Shown here: positions 44,864 to 56,400 of the stretch, one piece after another
Layout of the letters: each line of letters begins with the position of its first letter
Position numbering within the stretch: the stretch's first letter is position 1
Source: Aquanectria penicillioides
Taxonomy: Eukaryota > Ascomycota > Sordariomycetes > Hypocreales > Nectriaceae
NCBI GenBank assembly: GCA_003415625.1
Contig: PYIU01000004.1
Coordinates: 2,852,001 to 2,916,000, forward strand
Reading direction: 5' to 3'
DNA length: 64,000 nt
Notes under the pieces: model-generated
The model's input: the letters and a program-made list of their open reading frames with translations, nothing else
What the model was told of the DNA's origin: nothing
Database searches by the model: none
Position numbers and translations under genes: made by a program

Positions 44864-45898
44864 ATGCTCCCGCGACTGCGGCCGAGGAGGCGGCCCTTCG
44901 CCGTCCCGTTGCACGGCCCAGCTCCGACCTCATGTCCCGGAGTTGCGGTCCGAGCCGGAACATCGGTTCATCGGGTTTCTCACAAGGCATCGAGATGGTA
45001 TAGCGCAGCGCCCACCGGCCGCGAGCAGATACCTTCGCTATCGCTGCTCGCTCATGAGCACCTCGTCGGCGCGGGCCCAGGCGCCTTTGTCTCCTACAGC
45101 GCTGCGCAAACCACCCAAGAGAACCTCCGCTCTCACCTGCTTGACTGGAAGAGCCTCGCCGACGGCCATCGCCCCGAGCCACCGCGTCCTCACCTCTTGT
45201 CCTTCGAGCCCACACCTACAATCACGCTTGGTCGCCGCCAATCCGCCCTCACTCCCGCACAATCCTCCCGCCTCCAAGCCCCCCTCAGCGTAGCTCTTCC
45301 AGACCGGCAAGAACCCGTTCCCGAAACCTCCTTCACCCCAGAGGTTCACCAGACAGCTCGCGGCGGCTTGACGACATATCATGGCCCCGGCCAGCTCGTC
45401 TTCTGGCCCGTCCTCGACATGCACTCGTCCCAGTACTCCCGCTACTCGGTGCTCTCCTACGCCGCCCACCTCGAATCCACAACCCGCCGCCTGCTCGCCG
45501 ACCTGTTCGGCCTTGAGTCGTACACCACCCGCGACGAGCCGGGCGTCTGGGTCCCCGCGCCTGCGGGCCAGCCGGAGCGCAAGATTGCCGCGCTGGGTGT
45601 CCACCATCGCCGCCATGTCACCTCGCTAGGCATCGCCCTCAACATCGATGTCCCCATCACGGGATCCGAAGACGTGAACCCGTGGGCACGCTTTGTGCCC
45701 TGCGGGCTTGAAGGCAAAGCGGTCACTTCTGTGGCATCGGAGCTCCAGGAGCGAGATGGAGGTGCCAGTAGACTCGCAGGATGGGACATGGCAGGACTAG
45801 CAGGTCAGTGGGCAAGGTTGTTTGAGCAAGGCCTAAAGGATGACACGAAAAGAGTTGTGGATGGCGAGGCAGATGTGAGTTTGCGCAAAGCGCAATAG
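44864..45898 (+). CDS. lip2: Octanoyl-[acyl-carrier-protein]:protein octanoyltransferase (LipB/Lip2)
   Basis: Single-exon, 344 aa. Transfers the octanoyl moiety from acyl carrier protein to lipoyl domains in mitochondria, the first step of de novo lipoylation. An Arg-rich N-terminus (MLPRLRPRRRPF) of about 40 residues is a probable mitochondrial presequence. The LipB core shows RRQSALTP, RGGLTTYHGPGQLVFWPV (substrate-binding glycines), KIAALGVHHRRHVTSLGIALN and FVPCGLEGKAVTS, in which the acyl-accepting cysteine is C280 and the conserved lysine K285. The start ATG is the first in frame and gives a credible presequence. The catalytic dyad is intact. Confidence 0.95.
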   Translation: MLPRLRPRRRPFAVPLHGPAPTSCPGVAVRAGTSVHRVSHKASRWYSAAPTGREQIPSLSLLAHEHLVGAGPGAFVSYSAAQTTQENLRSHLLDWKSLADGHRPEPPRPHLLSFEPTPTITLGRRQSALTPAQSSRLQAPLSVALPDRQEPVPETSFTPEVHQTARGGLTTYHGPGQLVFWPVLDMHSSQYSRYSVLSYAAHLESTTRRLLADLFGLESYTTRDEPGVWVPAPAGQPERKIAALGVHHRRHVTSLGIALNIDVPITGSEDVNPWARFVPCGLEGKAVTSVASELQERDGGASRLAGWDMAGLAGQWARLFEQGLKDDTKRVVDGEADVSLRKAQ

Positions 45899-47544
45899 GG
45901 CTCCGCACTTGAACGGCAACACATCCTACTTGGGGATCGCATGTTATAGACATTGAAAATGACGGCCAACATCGGTCCTAGAGATATTATGGTCTGTAGA
46001 TATGTAGATGTGACTGACCCGTTTGCCATGGGCGCTGCCCTGGCCTCTCGCCCCGTCTGCTCTTGCGAACAAGGGAGCCGAGGATTGTATCAACTCTAAC
46101 CTCGAGTGACTGGACACTCGGGGCGTAATGTACATGTAATCACGTAAAAAAGTACTTGAGGGAAGGAAAATAAAATTGAAGGGTAGACAAATCATCCCCG
46201 ATTCCATCATCTAAAACGAACAAGCGCCTGCTAGACTTATCCATGTTTCCAAAGGCACAATATTTTATAAAGGTCCAAGATCATATCATGGCTACGTTTG
46301 ACTTTGACGTACACGTGTTAAGTAAACGCTGAAAGGTCTTGGTTAGGGTATATCTTGATTCAAATCTTCAATATCTAGGAGGTTGAAACTAAGTAAAGTT
46401 GCCATATTGGCTCGTCCGACCTAGTCGCATTTGACAGGTTGCCTTTCTCGCCACAGGATCAGCTACACACATATATATATGCTCTCTATAATCTACAGCA
46501 ATTTTTTGGTTTCCAAATCATCAAGATACGTCTTCCATTATGAAAAAAAAAATTTCTCGCCTATACTAACTAATCCAACAGTTCCTGGATCATAAAGGTG
46601 CCCCGCCCAACATGTCACTAAGTTGTGCTCTCCAACATCTTTGGCATCTTCAACTCTAATTCTAAGCGGTACTTTCATGGACTATGTCTGCACAATGCTT
46701 AAATCAAACCAATATAATAAATTTGAATCTCTCTCAATTCCAGTCATATTCTAAATGCCACAACTATTGCCCCAATCCCATGCTCTCCAAGTCCACTTCA
46801 CAGTATACATCAACCCTGTGCTCAATTGTCTATATCTCTCTTCTTACAGTGCAAGTGCACATCCTCCCTCAATAATTTATCATGAGAACATACTAACCAA
46901 TCTTCTTGCGTCAAGTCCAGATGCACAGACGCTCACCTACAAGGTAAGAGGGCAATTATGGAGCAAAGCTGAGCCGTCAACTGCGAGTTGCTTTGCGGAT
47001 CATTTTCCCAAAGATGCCTGCGGCAATGAAATGGATATCTTGAGAGAAAGGAGAAATTCCAAATGTTGCTCCGTCTCATAAGTAAAAATTCTCGTTCCCC
47101 TGCAGCTTCACACCGACTTCTCAGCACAGTGCTCATGCAAGAGAGTAGTGGTGGAGAGAGACAGGGGTAAAAATATCAACGCACGAGGATCGAGAGCACG
47201 AGCACGCACGCTGGAAATGAAACATGCACACAGCAAACCTGTTAGAACTTAGAACCACTACGGGCAATAATCGACACTGTCGCCTCAGCCTTGAATTATC
47301 CCGCTTCTCCATCGATGGCCTCAGCCTCAGCATGACCACAAACACTAACACAGTTGCGTCCTCTCACTCATTACAAGCCTCAACTCATTCGATCCATGTC
47401 CAAACTATAGAGAGCACAAACTTGGGCAGAACCAGGTCATTGCAGAATCCCATTTTCACGATGGACGGCCAAAAATCAGCACATTTGACAAAAAAAGTAG
47501 GAGTAATTCCCTGGAAAAGGCCAGGGAAGGTGGATTTGCTTCAC
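45899..47544. other. AT-rich intergenic region before tRNA-Thr
   Basis: Lower GC than surrounding DNA. Apart from the lipoyltransferase 3' UTR I see no gene; the small frames at 46684-47081 are short and not conserved-looking. An A-run at 47489-47495 and an A4 at 47515-47518 could serve as the Pol III terminator of the minus-strand tRNA. Confidence 0.5.
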
Positions 47545-47616
47545 TGCCCCGTACTGGAATCGAACCAGTGATCTTATCATTACTAGTGATACGCTTTACC
47601 ACTGAGCCAACGGGGC
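47545..47616 (-). tRNA. tRNA-Thr (anticodon AGT)
   Basis: 72 nt, no intron. On the minus strand the acceptor stem GCCCCGT pairs with ACGGGGC, discriminator A. The A-box is TGGCTCAGTGGTA and the B-box GGTTCGATTCC. The anticodon stem TATCA/TGATA encloses a 7-base loop, CTAGTAA, with anticodon AGT (Thr). All arms pair. Confidence 0.95.
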
Positions 47617-47991
47617 TTGTTGTGTTGCTTGATGTCAAGGGGCTGGGAAATGAGGGTTATAGATCCCTTCGGTGTGGGATCTCGTGTGAGTGTGGAGCGC
47701 TAGTTTCTTTTACTAACCAATCGGGTAAAGTGGGTCCTCGGGGGCTTCCGTGCCAAGACCCCGGCACAGAGGAGCACAGAAAACCTACCTTTGACGTCAG
47801 CAGAGCAATAAATATGCACACGTTGATAAAAAACACATGTATGAGGAGTAGGCACCATTGATATCAATATTCCTAGTATTCGCTAGGGTTAGGAACTAGT
47901 GTTATGGTTATAGGTTAGGATCAGGGACTGGGTTAGGCAGGCGCCGAAAACGCTTCGGTCTTGAACGAAGAATCAGGGTGGGCACCATCCA
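47617..47991. other. Spacer with degenerate telomere-like repeats
   Basis: 375 bp between the tRNA and a convergent-side gene end. At 47884-47940 the sequence repeats GGTTAGGA-like words (CTAGGGTTAGG, GGTTATAGGTTAGG, GGGTTAGG), resembling the fungal telomere unit TTAGGG but imperfect. Confidence 0.5.
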
Positions 47992-48909
47992 TCAGGAAGA
48001 TTCCGGTGTCGAGTGAATATCTTGTGCGTCCCAATTTGCGTTTTTTCGAATAAATTCCACGAGATCTCGCAGCATGTCTCCAGAGTACCAATGTCCGAGA
48101 CCGCTGTATTCTCGCCAGCTAATGTCCACCCCAAGCTTGCGAAGACACCCAGAAGCCTCTCGTCCAAGAATTACACTGACCCTGTCGTCTTCCACGCCGT
48201 GGCTCAGGTGAATAGGTATTTCGGTGATTCTCGATTGTTCTGAACTGCTGCTTGGTTCGAGAAACTCCAGTTCTCCCTTCAACCAGTTGGCAGCCTGAGC
48301 AGAGGGATGTAGATCAGCATCACTCTCAGCTTCGTCTCTCTCAAATGGGTCAGAGTCGTTGTCATCTTGATCTGAAATTTGCTCATTTATCCGTGCCGCA
48401 AACGGCAGCCACCCACACATCCCAATCCCTAGCGCCAACTTGTCCCCCTCCCACAGCAGCAGGGCAATGAGTGAAGCGGCGCAACCTTGGCTCAATCCTC
48501 CTAGGACAACATTCGCGGCGCCGCCGGGAACGATGGTGATCTCCGCTCGCAAAAGTTGGTGCAGGTACTCCGTTGTCTCCTTCAGCCCCAGAATTTGCAG
48601 CTCTTCGCGATCCGTAGCCGGTGGGTCGAGCTTCCAGTTATCAAACCATTGGTGTGTAAAGGCCCGGCGGTAGATGGTAGCTCGACGACGAGTCGCCGTG
48701 GGGAATACAAAGCGTGCGTGTGGGAAGGTGGTTGCGAGTGTAGTGATTTCCGAGGTCGACTCTTTTGGGGTATCCGTGGCAATTGGCTCATCAATCAAAG
48801 CCTGGCCAAACTTTTCTCCTGTCGATCCTCGTCCATGAAGCAAGATAAACGTCTGCTTATGGGGGAGGAGGCGTGGGGGGACCACGAGCGGCTGTGGGTA
48901 GGTATCCAT
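47992..48909 (-). CDS. Acyl-protein thioesterase / phospholipase-carboxylesterase family hydrolase
   Basis: Single-exon alpha/beta hydrolase of 305 aa, ending at 47992. FILLHGRGSTGEKF (residues 21-34) contains the oxyanion-hole turn; the nucleophile S140 lies in VLGGLSQGCAAS; the acid is D241 or D242 in GVEDDRVSV; the base is H273 in SGLGHWYSG. All belong to the APT/carboxylesterase-2 group (yeast YLR118C type). A non-family acidic insert of about 30 residues (ISDQDDNDSDPFERDEAESD) interrupts the domain between the serine and the acid. No signal peptide. Such enzymes remove palmitate from proteins or hydrolyse lysolipids; the exact substrate cannot be told. Confidence 0.9.
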   Translation of the reverse strand: MDTYPQPLVVPPRLLPHKQTFILLHGRGSTGEKFGQALIDEPIATDTPKESTSEITTLATTFPHARFVFPTATRRRATIYRRAFTHQWFDNWKLDPPATDREELQILGLKETTEYLHQLLRAEITIVPGGAANVVLGGLSQGCAASLIALLLWEGDKLALGIGMCGWLPFAARINEQISDQDDNDSDPFERDEAESDADLHPSAQAANWLKGELEFLEPSSSSEQSRITEIPIHLSHGVEDDRVSVILGREASGCLRKLGVDISWREYSGLGHWYSGDMLRDLVEFIRKNANWDAQDIHSTPESS

Positions 48910-50722
48910 TTTTAGGATTTATAATCGGATCCTGAGCCATCGATTAATGTTCCGTAGTTTGTTGAGTCTGAAGATGAATGTCTTTGGTTCACCTTGACTG
49001 TAAGCCTGGCGATTTTTGGGTGAGCCTAAACTAAGTATGCGCCGAGTTTGGCGCAGGCACCAACAGTTGATGACTCAGTCCTGTCGTCAGCCACACCCAT
49101 GTCAGACCAGCAATAGCCATATTTAAATTTTCTTGAGGGTTCATTCCTAACTCTCGATTTTATCTAAGAGTTGTTAGACGAGAACATCGATTAATGTGCG
49201 ACGATTCAACTGCTGTTGTTGTTGTTGTTGTTGTCGTTATAGGGTAGCAACTAGGGGCGGTGCAAGTCAACGGATTTGATAATTATTCCCAGACAATGCT
49301 GCAGATTGCCAACGTGATGTACATGGAAAGTAATGCGGGGTACATAAAGTATGGTCGATCATCTTTTGTGACATCAGAACCCATGCTATCGGAAGGATTG
49401 TGACATTGTGTTGGTTCTGAGGTTGCACTGAGCTTTGATGGAATCATGACAATTACGTTTCATCGGTGGGCAAAATACTACGGAAAGAATGATCCAGGAG
49501 ATGGCTTGCGCATGGTGTCGAGTGCTCGCTTGCCTGGAATGATAACCTGACACGAATAGTTGAATCTCACCTAGTGGCTTTAATTGTCATTACCTACTGT
49601 TGATGCGTGGCCTTGAAGACCCAGCGTGCAAAAGTGCGGTTTGGGAATGACACCATGGTCTAGGTCAGCATGGTCAGCTCTGCCACACGCAAGGTACAAA
49701 AGAGCAGCGAGATCGATCGGTCAAGGGCGGCTCAATTCGTCAGTAGCTACACCCCCTCCACGCCCACGTTCAATGTTGACGGATGCGGATTGATTCGGCT
49801 CGGCATGACGGCCACGGAAGACTCGATGACACCATCAAGGCCCCCTGCTGTAACGTCAACCCCAAACGGTAAAGGCAACGCTAACCGCGCTGTTCGGAGT
49901 TTGGCGCACGCACGCCAAAGCGTGGTCCCGGCATGAACATGAGCACTGATCCAGCCTTGCCGATTGCTGCTTATCAAGAGTCTCGGCATTTCTCCCAGCG
50001 ATCGATGAACCCCGTCGGCCCCAATCATTTGTTCGATTTCGGCACCCGCCCACCGACATTATTTTTTGGCCGTATCCCGATCCCACTCGGATCCTGAGAT
50101 GTCCGCGTCGTGACTTGAACATGGCGATTTGTTTCCTGACTCATTTTTCCTTTTTTTTTTTAATCACTCCCGCTCATTTTCCCAGTCTCAACCGGCCTCT
50201 CTCTAGTTAGTGCCGTCCCATGTGCGCCCATCGGGTCCCATTGTGCCCCTCCCCCTCCCCCTCCCCCTCCCTCCCTCCGACGCCATCCGATCATCATCGT
50301 GCCTTTTTGATGCTCATAATCCGATTCCCGCCTCACTCCCATAACCCTTCCCGTTGCTGCCCACTCCCTCGACCCAATGGCACGCCGTTTATAAGAGACA
50401 TGGTCCTCCCTCAGTGACACACCGGCTTCGGAGCTGGTCTAGATAAACTTACGATTTCAAATCGTCCCCACTTGAGCCGGAGACCCGCGAAGTGACTAAC
50501 GCCCACTTCGGAATCGAGCGAAGGAGAGCTACTGCTTGTTCCTATCTCTTCTCCTCTTTCTACTCTGAGATCTTTTTTTTTTAAATTCCTTTCTTGTTTT
50601 GACTTTTCCCCTTCTCTTGGTTGTCTTCCTTCCCTTTCCTCTGGACCCAAGAGCTGTGCTGCTGGTCGCGTTCGCCGCATCTCTTGCGCTTCGCTTTTCC
50701 CGACTGTTGCATGCGCGGCGCA
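48910..50722. other. Divergent promoter region, APT-like hydrolase / ALO1
   Basis: Contains (GTT)n at 49213-49232 and a CCCCCT/CCCT pyrimidine tract at 50244-50277 not far upstream of the ALO1 start; no coding sequence is supported. Poly-T runs of 10-11 bases lie at 50151-50161 and 50572-50582. Confidence 0.5.
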
Positions 50723-52266
50723 ATGGATCCTCTCGTCGCCGCTGAGCTCGCCAAGCTGGACGACGGCGTCGCTTTTCGCGCCAGGCCCGGCCACGTTCAT
50801 CACACATGGGCGCGCACCTTCTCCTCCCTCCCCGAGCTTTACATCCAGCCTGAGTCGCTTGCCGAAGTCGAAAAGGTCGTCAACCTCGCGCGCGCATGCC
50901 GCCGCCGCCTCGTGACGACGGGATGCGGCCACTCGCCCTCCAACATCACCTGCACCTCCAGCTGGCTCGTCAACCTCGACAACTTCAATAAGATCATATC
51001 GGTGGAAAAGGAGTCCGGCGTGGTTGCCATGCAGAGCGGCATCCGCCTGTACAGCCTGTGCGAGGAGCTTGAGAGACATGGCCTGGCCATGCCCAACCTG
51101 GGCAGCATCAACCAGCAGTCCATTGCCGGCGCAATCTCTACCGGAACCCATGGGAGCAGTCTCCGCCACGGCCTCATGTCTGAGGACATTCTCGCCCTCA
51201 AAGTGACCCTCGCCGACGGAAGCACCGTGGCCTGCTCTGCTGAGACGAAACCTGACCTTTTCAAAGCTGCCTTGCTCTCCCTCGGCGCCCTGGGCATCGT
51301 CACCGAAGTCACCTTCCGCGCCGTCCCCGCCTTCACCCTCAAGTGGGAGCAGACCATCGACACCGACTACAAAATGTTCCAGGCATGGACCGGCAATCTA
51401 TGGACCCGGAGCGAGTTTGTGAGGGTTTGGTGGTTCCCGTACACGCGCCGCGCCGTGGTGTGGCAGGCCGAAAAGACGACGGAAAAGGAGCGTGCCCCTC
51501 CTGTCAGCTACTACGACGGCGCCCTGGGATACTACGTCTACCACAACCTCTTGTACTTGGCGCAATGGGTTCCTCGCATCCTCCCGTGGGTTGAGTGGTT
51601 CGTTTTTGGCATGCAGTACGGCTTCCCTAACGGATCCAAGACGGGAGCCATCCAGCAAAGCCGCAAGGCGCTCCTGATGAACTGCCTCTACTCACAGTTC
51701 GTCAACGAGTGGGCTGTCCCTCTCCACAAGGGCCCCGAGGCCTTGAGGCGACTCAGCTCGTGGCTCAACCACCTCACCCCGAGGACCCGGACTACGTACC
51801 TCACAACATCCCCTTCTCCGCAGAAGGCCTCTACGTCCACGCTCCCGTCGAGGTCCGCGTCAGCGACACCACCCTCACCTCCAACGCGCGGCCGTTCCTT
51901 GACCCCACCGCCAATGATGGCCCAACCCTGTATCTTAACGCCACCCTCTACCGCCCGTACTGGACCGACCCGCCGTGCCGGGAACGCTACTACCAGGCGT
52001 TCGAGTGGCTGATGAAGGACTTGGGCGGACGGCCTCACTGGGCCAAGAATTTTGACACCTATCGGCCCGAGATTGAGGCTTTCTACGGCAAGGACCTGGA
52101 GTCATTCCGTGCGGTTCGGGACGAGGCCGACCCGCAGGGCATGTTCGTTGGGCCTTGGCACCGAGACAGGATAATGGCTGAGGGCCCGAAGCTGGAGCTG
52201 GAGGAGGTGGAAACTTCGCGATCCCAGAGCCGGAAGCGAGGCGTCACGACTTTTGGAAGCGTATGA
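50723..52266 (+). pseudogene. alo1: D-arabinono-1,4-lactone oxidase, with a 1-nt frameshift
   Basis: Mitochondrial-membrane flavoenzyme that makes D-erythroascorbate. The first frame runs from ATG 50723 (MDPLVAAELAKLDDG; an alternative ATG at 50711 adds four residues) and carries the FAD-binding domain with TTGCGHSPSNITC and AISTGTHGSSLRHG. At 51776-51781 (ACCCCGAG) the reading frame must move by one base: from there the second frame (open 51709-52266) continues with PEDPDYVPHNIPF and the ALO domain, including LYRPYWTDPPCRERYYQAF and HWAKNFDTY. One missing C in the C4 run explains it; no intron fits. Either the gene is disrupted or the sequence has a homopolymer error. Everything else is intact, so an assembly error is at least as likely as a true mutation. 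Confidence 0.85.
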
Positions 52267-52670
52267 CCGGAGGATATACGACTTTGCATGGAAAAAGAAC
52301 TCTCACACGGGCACCCACCCCCCCTTTCACCCTTGAGTGTTATTTCATATCTTAGATTATTATGCGGCAACATTGCTATATAGAGCCCCAACCCACGTGG
52401 GTGTGATTCTCAACATGCTCGAAAAAGACTCGCTTCGTAGATCATGTTTTTACAGGCAAAACCTTTGCTAGGTAGCTTCTAAAACTAGTTTCCTCAAATT
52501 CAAGGAGATGCATCTCCGGTAAGTTTACTATAAAGTTGTTTGATGTGAATACAAAAAATATCCCCAGGAGAGAGTGCGCATGGGTATATGGAAGGAAGCG
52601 AATGAAGATGTTACTCGAACGCGTACCAATCAATGGTAGACGATCATGAGGAGGTAAAGGATTAGGGGGT
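52267..52670. other. Convergent 3' region, ALO1 / PLS1
   Basis: 404 bp between convergent stop codons, AT-rich on the right half, with two 3' UTRs. No gene seen. Confidence 0.6.
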
Positions 52671-53468
52671 TTAGAATGATCGGAAGCCAGTCTTTTCATC
52701 AATGTGGCGATATCGCTCCTTCTCCTTGCGTTCCTTGAGAAGGCAGGCAATGCAAAGAACAAAGACTGCATCCACGCCTGTAGAAAAGGGACATTAGCAT
52801 CGACTGAGACAGGACGAGAAAAGGACATGTCTACTTACCAACAAGGCCAAAGACGACAGTGAAGATGTTGTCAATGTGGATGTTGGCAAAGCTTGAGATT
52901 GCCGTCGCGCAACCCCTGAGCAGAGCAGCGGCAGCCGGACTGGGGCAGGTTGTGTCAGTGACAAAGGCAGGCACAGTGCTGTTCAGGTAGCCACAGCATT
53001 CAAACTATAGGAACGGAGTCAATTAGCATAATTGAGAGTACTCTGAGGAGAGTGACTTAGACATACCGAAGTTTGAATCAAGCTCTGCACATCAGGATCC
53101 TGAACAACGTAGACATCCAAAAAATCGGCACGGATACGCAGGGTCATAACCCAGAGGAAGATGCCAACGCACAGGGTGAAAATGGCGCAGAAAGTAACCA
53201 TATAACCGCCAATCTTGAGGATGCCACGGGCAGGCATGAAGAGTCCTGGGAGAGTGGCGACAAAGGTGAGGAGGATGAAGCTGGCGTTGACGATCCCGGC
53301 AGTAAGAGGAAAGTGCTGGTAGATCAAGTTGCGGGTGGCCTGCTCACCGCCCGTGGGCGTGTCGTGCATCTGACTGCGGACGACGAGCGAGAAGATCAAC
53401 TCCATAAGGCCCGAGGCGAGAAAGAGGACGTCGGCAGCGACGGTGGCGAGGAAGACTTTGTTGGACAT
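52671..53468 (-). CDS. pls1: Tetraspanin of the Pls1 family
   Basis: Four-helix membrane protein; in plant-pathogenic fungi Pls1 is needed for appressorium-mediated penetration. Exons 53468-53067, 53004-52839 and 52777-52671 give 224 aa, the typical Pls1 length. The N-terminus MSNKVFLATVAADVLFLASGLMEL is TM1; TM2 and TM3 follow (NASFILLTFVATLPGLFM; MVTFCAIFTLCVGIFLWVM). The large extracellular loop has the tetraspanin CCG at residues 137-139, rebuilt at intron 1, with further cysteines at 154 and 166. TM4 spans intron 2 and is followed by the charged tail LLKERKEKERYRHIDEKTG, which strongly resembles Pls1 tails. Assignment to Pls1 rather than another fungal tetraspanin is from memory of that tail and loop. 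Confidence 0.88.
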
Positions 53469-56400
53469 GGCGGGCGTATTAGCTCCTGATCGACTGTTGG
53501 ATCTCTGGAGTGTATATTGCTATTTCTTGATTGCGACGTCAAGGGGTATTCTGTTCCGCTTCTTGCCTGAGAGACGGCGTTTTTCGATTTGCTTGTATTT
53601 GACGACCGGCGTCGGATAGTGTTGGATTTGGATAATGAATGGACTAGCCAATCCTCGTCAAGAGGAGAAAGGATAAGGAATGGATGTTGTATCAACGGCA
53701 CTGGGCTCTCAGTCTACCAAGTGATCCAAGAGATACCTCTGGGATGTATTGAGCGGCCTGGTGGAAGTTCGAGGAAAGGGACCTAGGAAATGAGAGATGG
53801 CTTTGAAGGAGACGCCGTGGCGGATACCGAGATCCAGACAAAAAGAGGGTGAAGATGCTCGTACCCGACGAGAGAGAACTGGATGAGGAGGAGAAAGAAG
53901 GACACCCGAAATCACGGAGTTACACTGAAAGAGAACGAAGACAAACGTGAAAAAAAAAAGAAATCTACGACGTGAACGGCGAGCCATGAAACTGACTTCA
54001 GACCTTGACTCCCCGACAACACCTGATGTTGCCAACCGAAGCCGTTTCAGGGGATGGATCTTGACGCAGAGGTTCCGACGAGCACGGGCCGGTCGCCAGG
54101 CGGTGGCCAATGAGGGGCCGTATCGGGTGGCGAAAGCACCGCTTTGGGACCGTGGCACTGGAGCACGCTGGAGCTTGGCAGAGGATGCCCCTGATGGTAC
54201 TTGAGGCAAGGAGATAGCCTAAGCCAATTGAACACCCGAGATGCTGTTGCAGAGCCGCCGGGCCCATCGCAACCGCTGAACCAGCGGCCTTTCAGGCCCT
54301 ATTTGCTTCGCTGAGCGATCCACCGGGCGGTTCTGACGTCTGGACGTGGCGTGACGGCGTCTCCTGTCTGTGTCAGATTTCCCTCTGGCAAGAACTGGCA
54401 ACGAGAGGCCGAGCTTTGCCTGACGGCTCTTCGTGTGCGACACTGCTGGTAGGGGACGAAAGAGTGCTACCGCTGAGGTTGCGACCGGACAGCGTCCTCG
54501 AGTAAGGGCCTCGGAGCCGAGTGCATCGTCGCTGTCTTCTTGACAGGTGTGGTGCGGTGAAACTAGACACGAAGGGGAATAGAGGACGGTAGGGGGCTGG
54601 GGGCAGTTCTTGGGGACCTTGGCTCCCACCTGTTGTGCGGCGGTGGGTGCAGACCCCGGTTTTTGCTTGGGTCAGACAAGCTTAATCGCCGTGGCCATGG
54701 TAATGGAGATGGATGCCTCTTTGGGGGATGGTGTTGAAATTGTCTGTTCTCGGCCGGATCGGACCTTCTTTGAGACGTCACGTCAAGTGTATATTTTGAA
54801 AATCCCGAGCGATGATCAGGTCTGTAATACAAAACTCTATCGATGTTAGATCGCAGCCAGAGCATAATTCTAGGCAAAACTACATTATTGACGCGACGAG
54901 ATCGTGAGTGGTTGCACTGCATTTTATCGCGTCCGTCCCCCCGACAAACGCGTGCCTCGATGGGCTCAGGCTCAACCAGGTCATCCTGCCACCTAGCAAT
55001 GTTTTATCGGGCCAACAGGCCGATCTCGAGAATCGATCTCGGGTATCGCCTGAGATGGATATCCTACGCACCTAACAGCTCTCGAGATAGGTACATCAGA
55101 TGAGAAGTGCCCCCCTCGTCGACAGCCCCATTGCGAGCGGGGACGACGCAACGCGTTGTTTGCTTGCACTTTATGTGTCATGTTGGAGGATGCAGCCAAC
55201 TCAAACTGGATGAACGACTCGGCAGACCGAAACCGATGTATCCCGCGTTTCCTCGAGATGCGAGACACACATCTGCGCCCCCTCCAAGCATGAAGCCTCA
55301 CCGGAAAGTCACAAACAAGACGGCAGTTGAGAGCGAATAATAGCGACCTGGAGAGAGCCTGGGGGGAATCCACGGGATGAGCCGCCTCGTGAGAGGTGAG
55401 AGCGAGAGCAAGAGGGTGATGTCGTCGCTGCAGCTCTGGCTGTCATCGGGCTTCGCTCATCACTCATCGGGGATTCACGTTGTGACAACTCGCCCAGGCT
55501 TGCATGCAGCGAGTTGCGCCAGTGCGGCACGCCATCGAGAGACAGCACTGCACCCAACCGTAGGCATTCGGACGGTCTTCGTCTCTGTAAGCAGGCGGTG
55601 CTATTACGCAGCGTGGACGAACTGATTGGGAGAGGGAGACGAGCCTCTCATGCTGTGCGTCCTGCTGCGTGTCCCTGCTGCCGGTGACAAACAAACCTTC
55701 TGGCCTCTCTCTGGCCCATCATCCTGCCCGTCTGCCCGTCTGCCTGATTACCTGCCTCCCTCCAGCCTGAGCATTCGTTTTGCCAATCCTCGCCCGTCGT
55801 CGTGCCTGCTCTGCTACCAACGCGCCCTCCGCTCCGGATCGGCCAACTTTCCAACTTACAGTATCCAGTACTTTTCTTAGTTCCTTCCCTTCCTCGGAAC
55901 CAAGACTCACGACACTAGTGAGCTCCAAGGGGAGTACGCAAGCAAGCATGCAAGCAGGCAGGCACGGGCAAGTAGGCACAGGCAAATGCGAAGGAGGGCA
56001 CCTGATCGCTTTCCTTTCTCCGAGGTTCAGCTCTGATTGACCAGTCAGCAGTCCGAGCGCAATCCCCACACAGGCGATGCATATAACGGGGGATCCAGGG
56101 ACCCGCAACAACCCCTGTGTATTGCATCCATCGAGGCCGCGGGCTAGGGCCAGGACCACAACCATCACCACAGGACACCATCACGGACCACCACCACGGG
56201 CGCTGGCATGCACGCAACCGCCAAGCCACACTAGTCTCATTTGCGCTGTTTCCGTGGTGTTCCATGATTACATTGTAGGTACGGAGTACCTGCTCGATGA
56301 CAGTCGACGGCCCTCCAGCTCATTTCTCATTGACAATGGACCGAACAAGATGCAGGCTGTCACCACCGAGAGGCGCTCGCCCCTCACCCTCTTCCCCTCC

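Noticed and set aside
55010..55065. ATCTCGAGAATCGATCTCGG-type short inverted words as a hairpin element
   Set aside because: Repeats are too short and imperfect to distinguish from chance in this composition.
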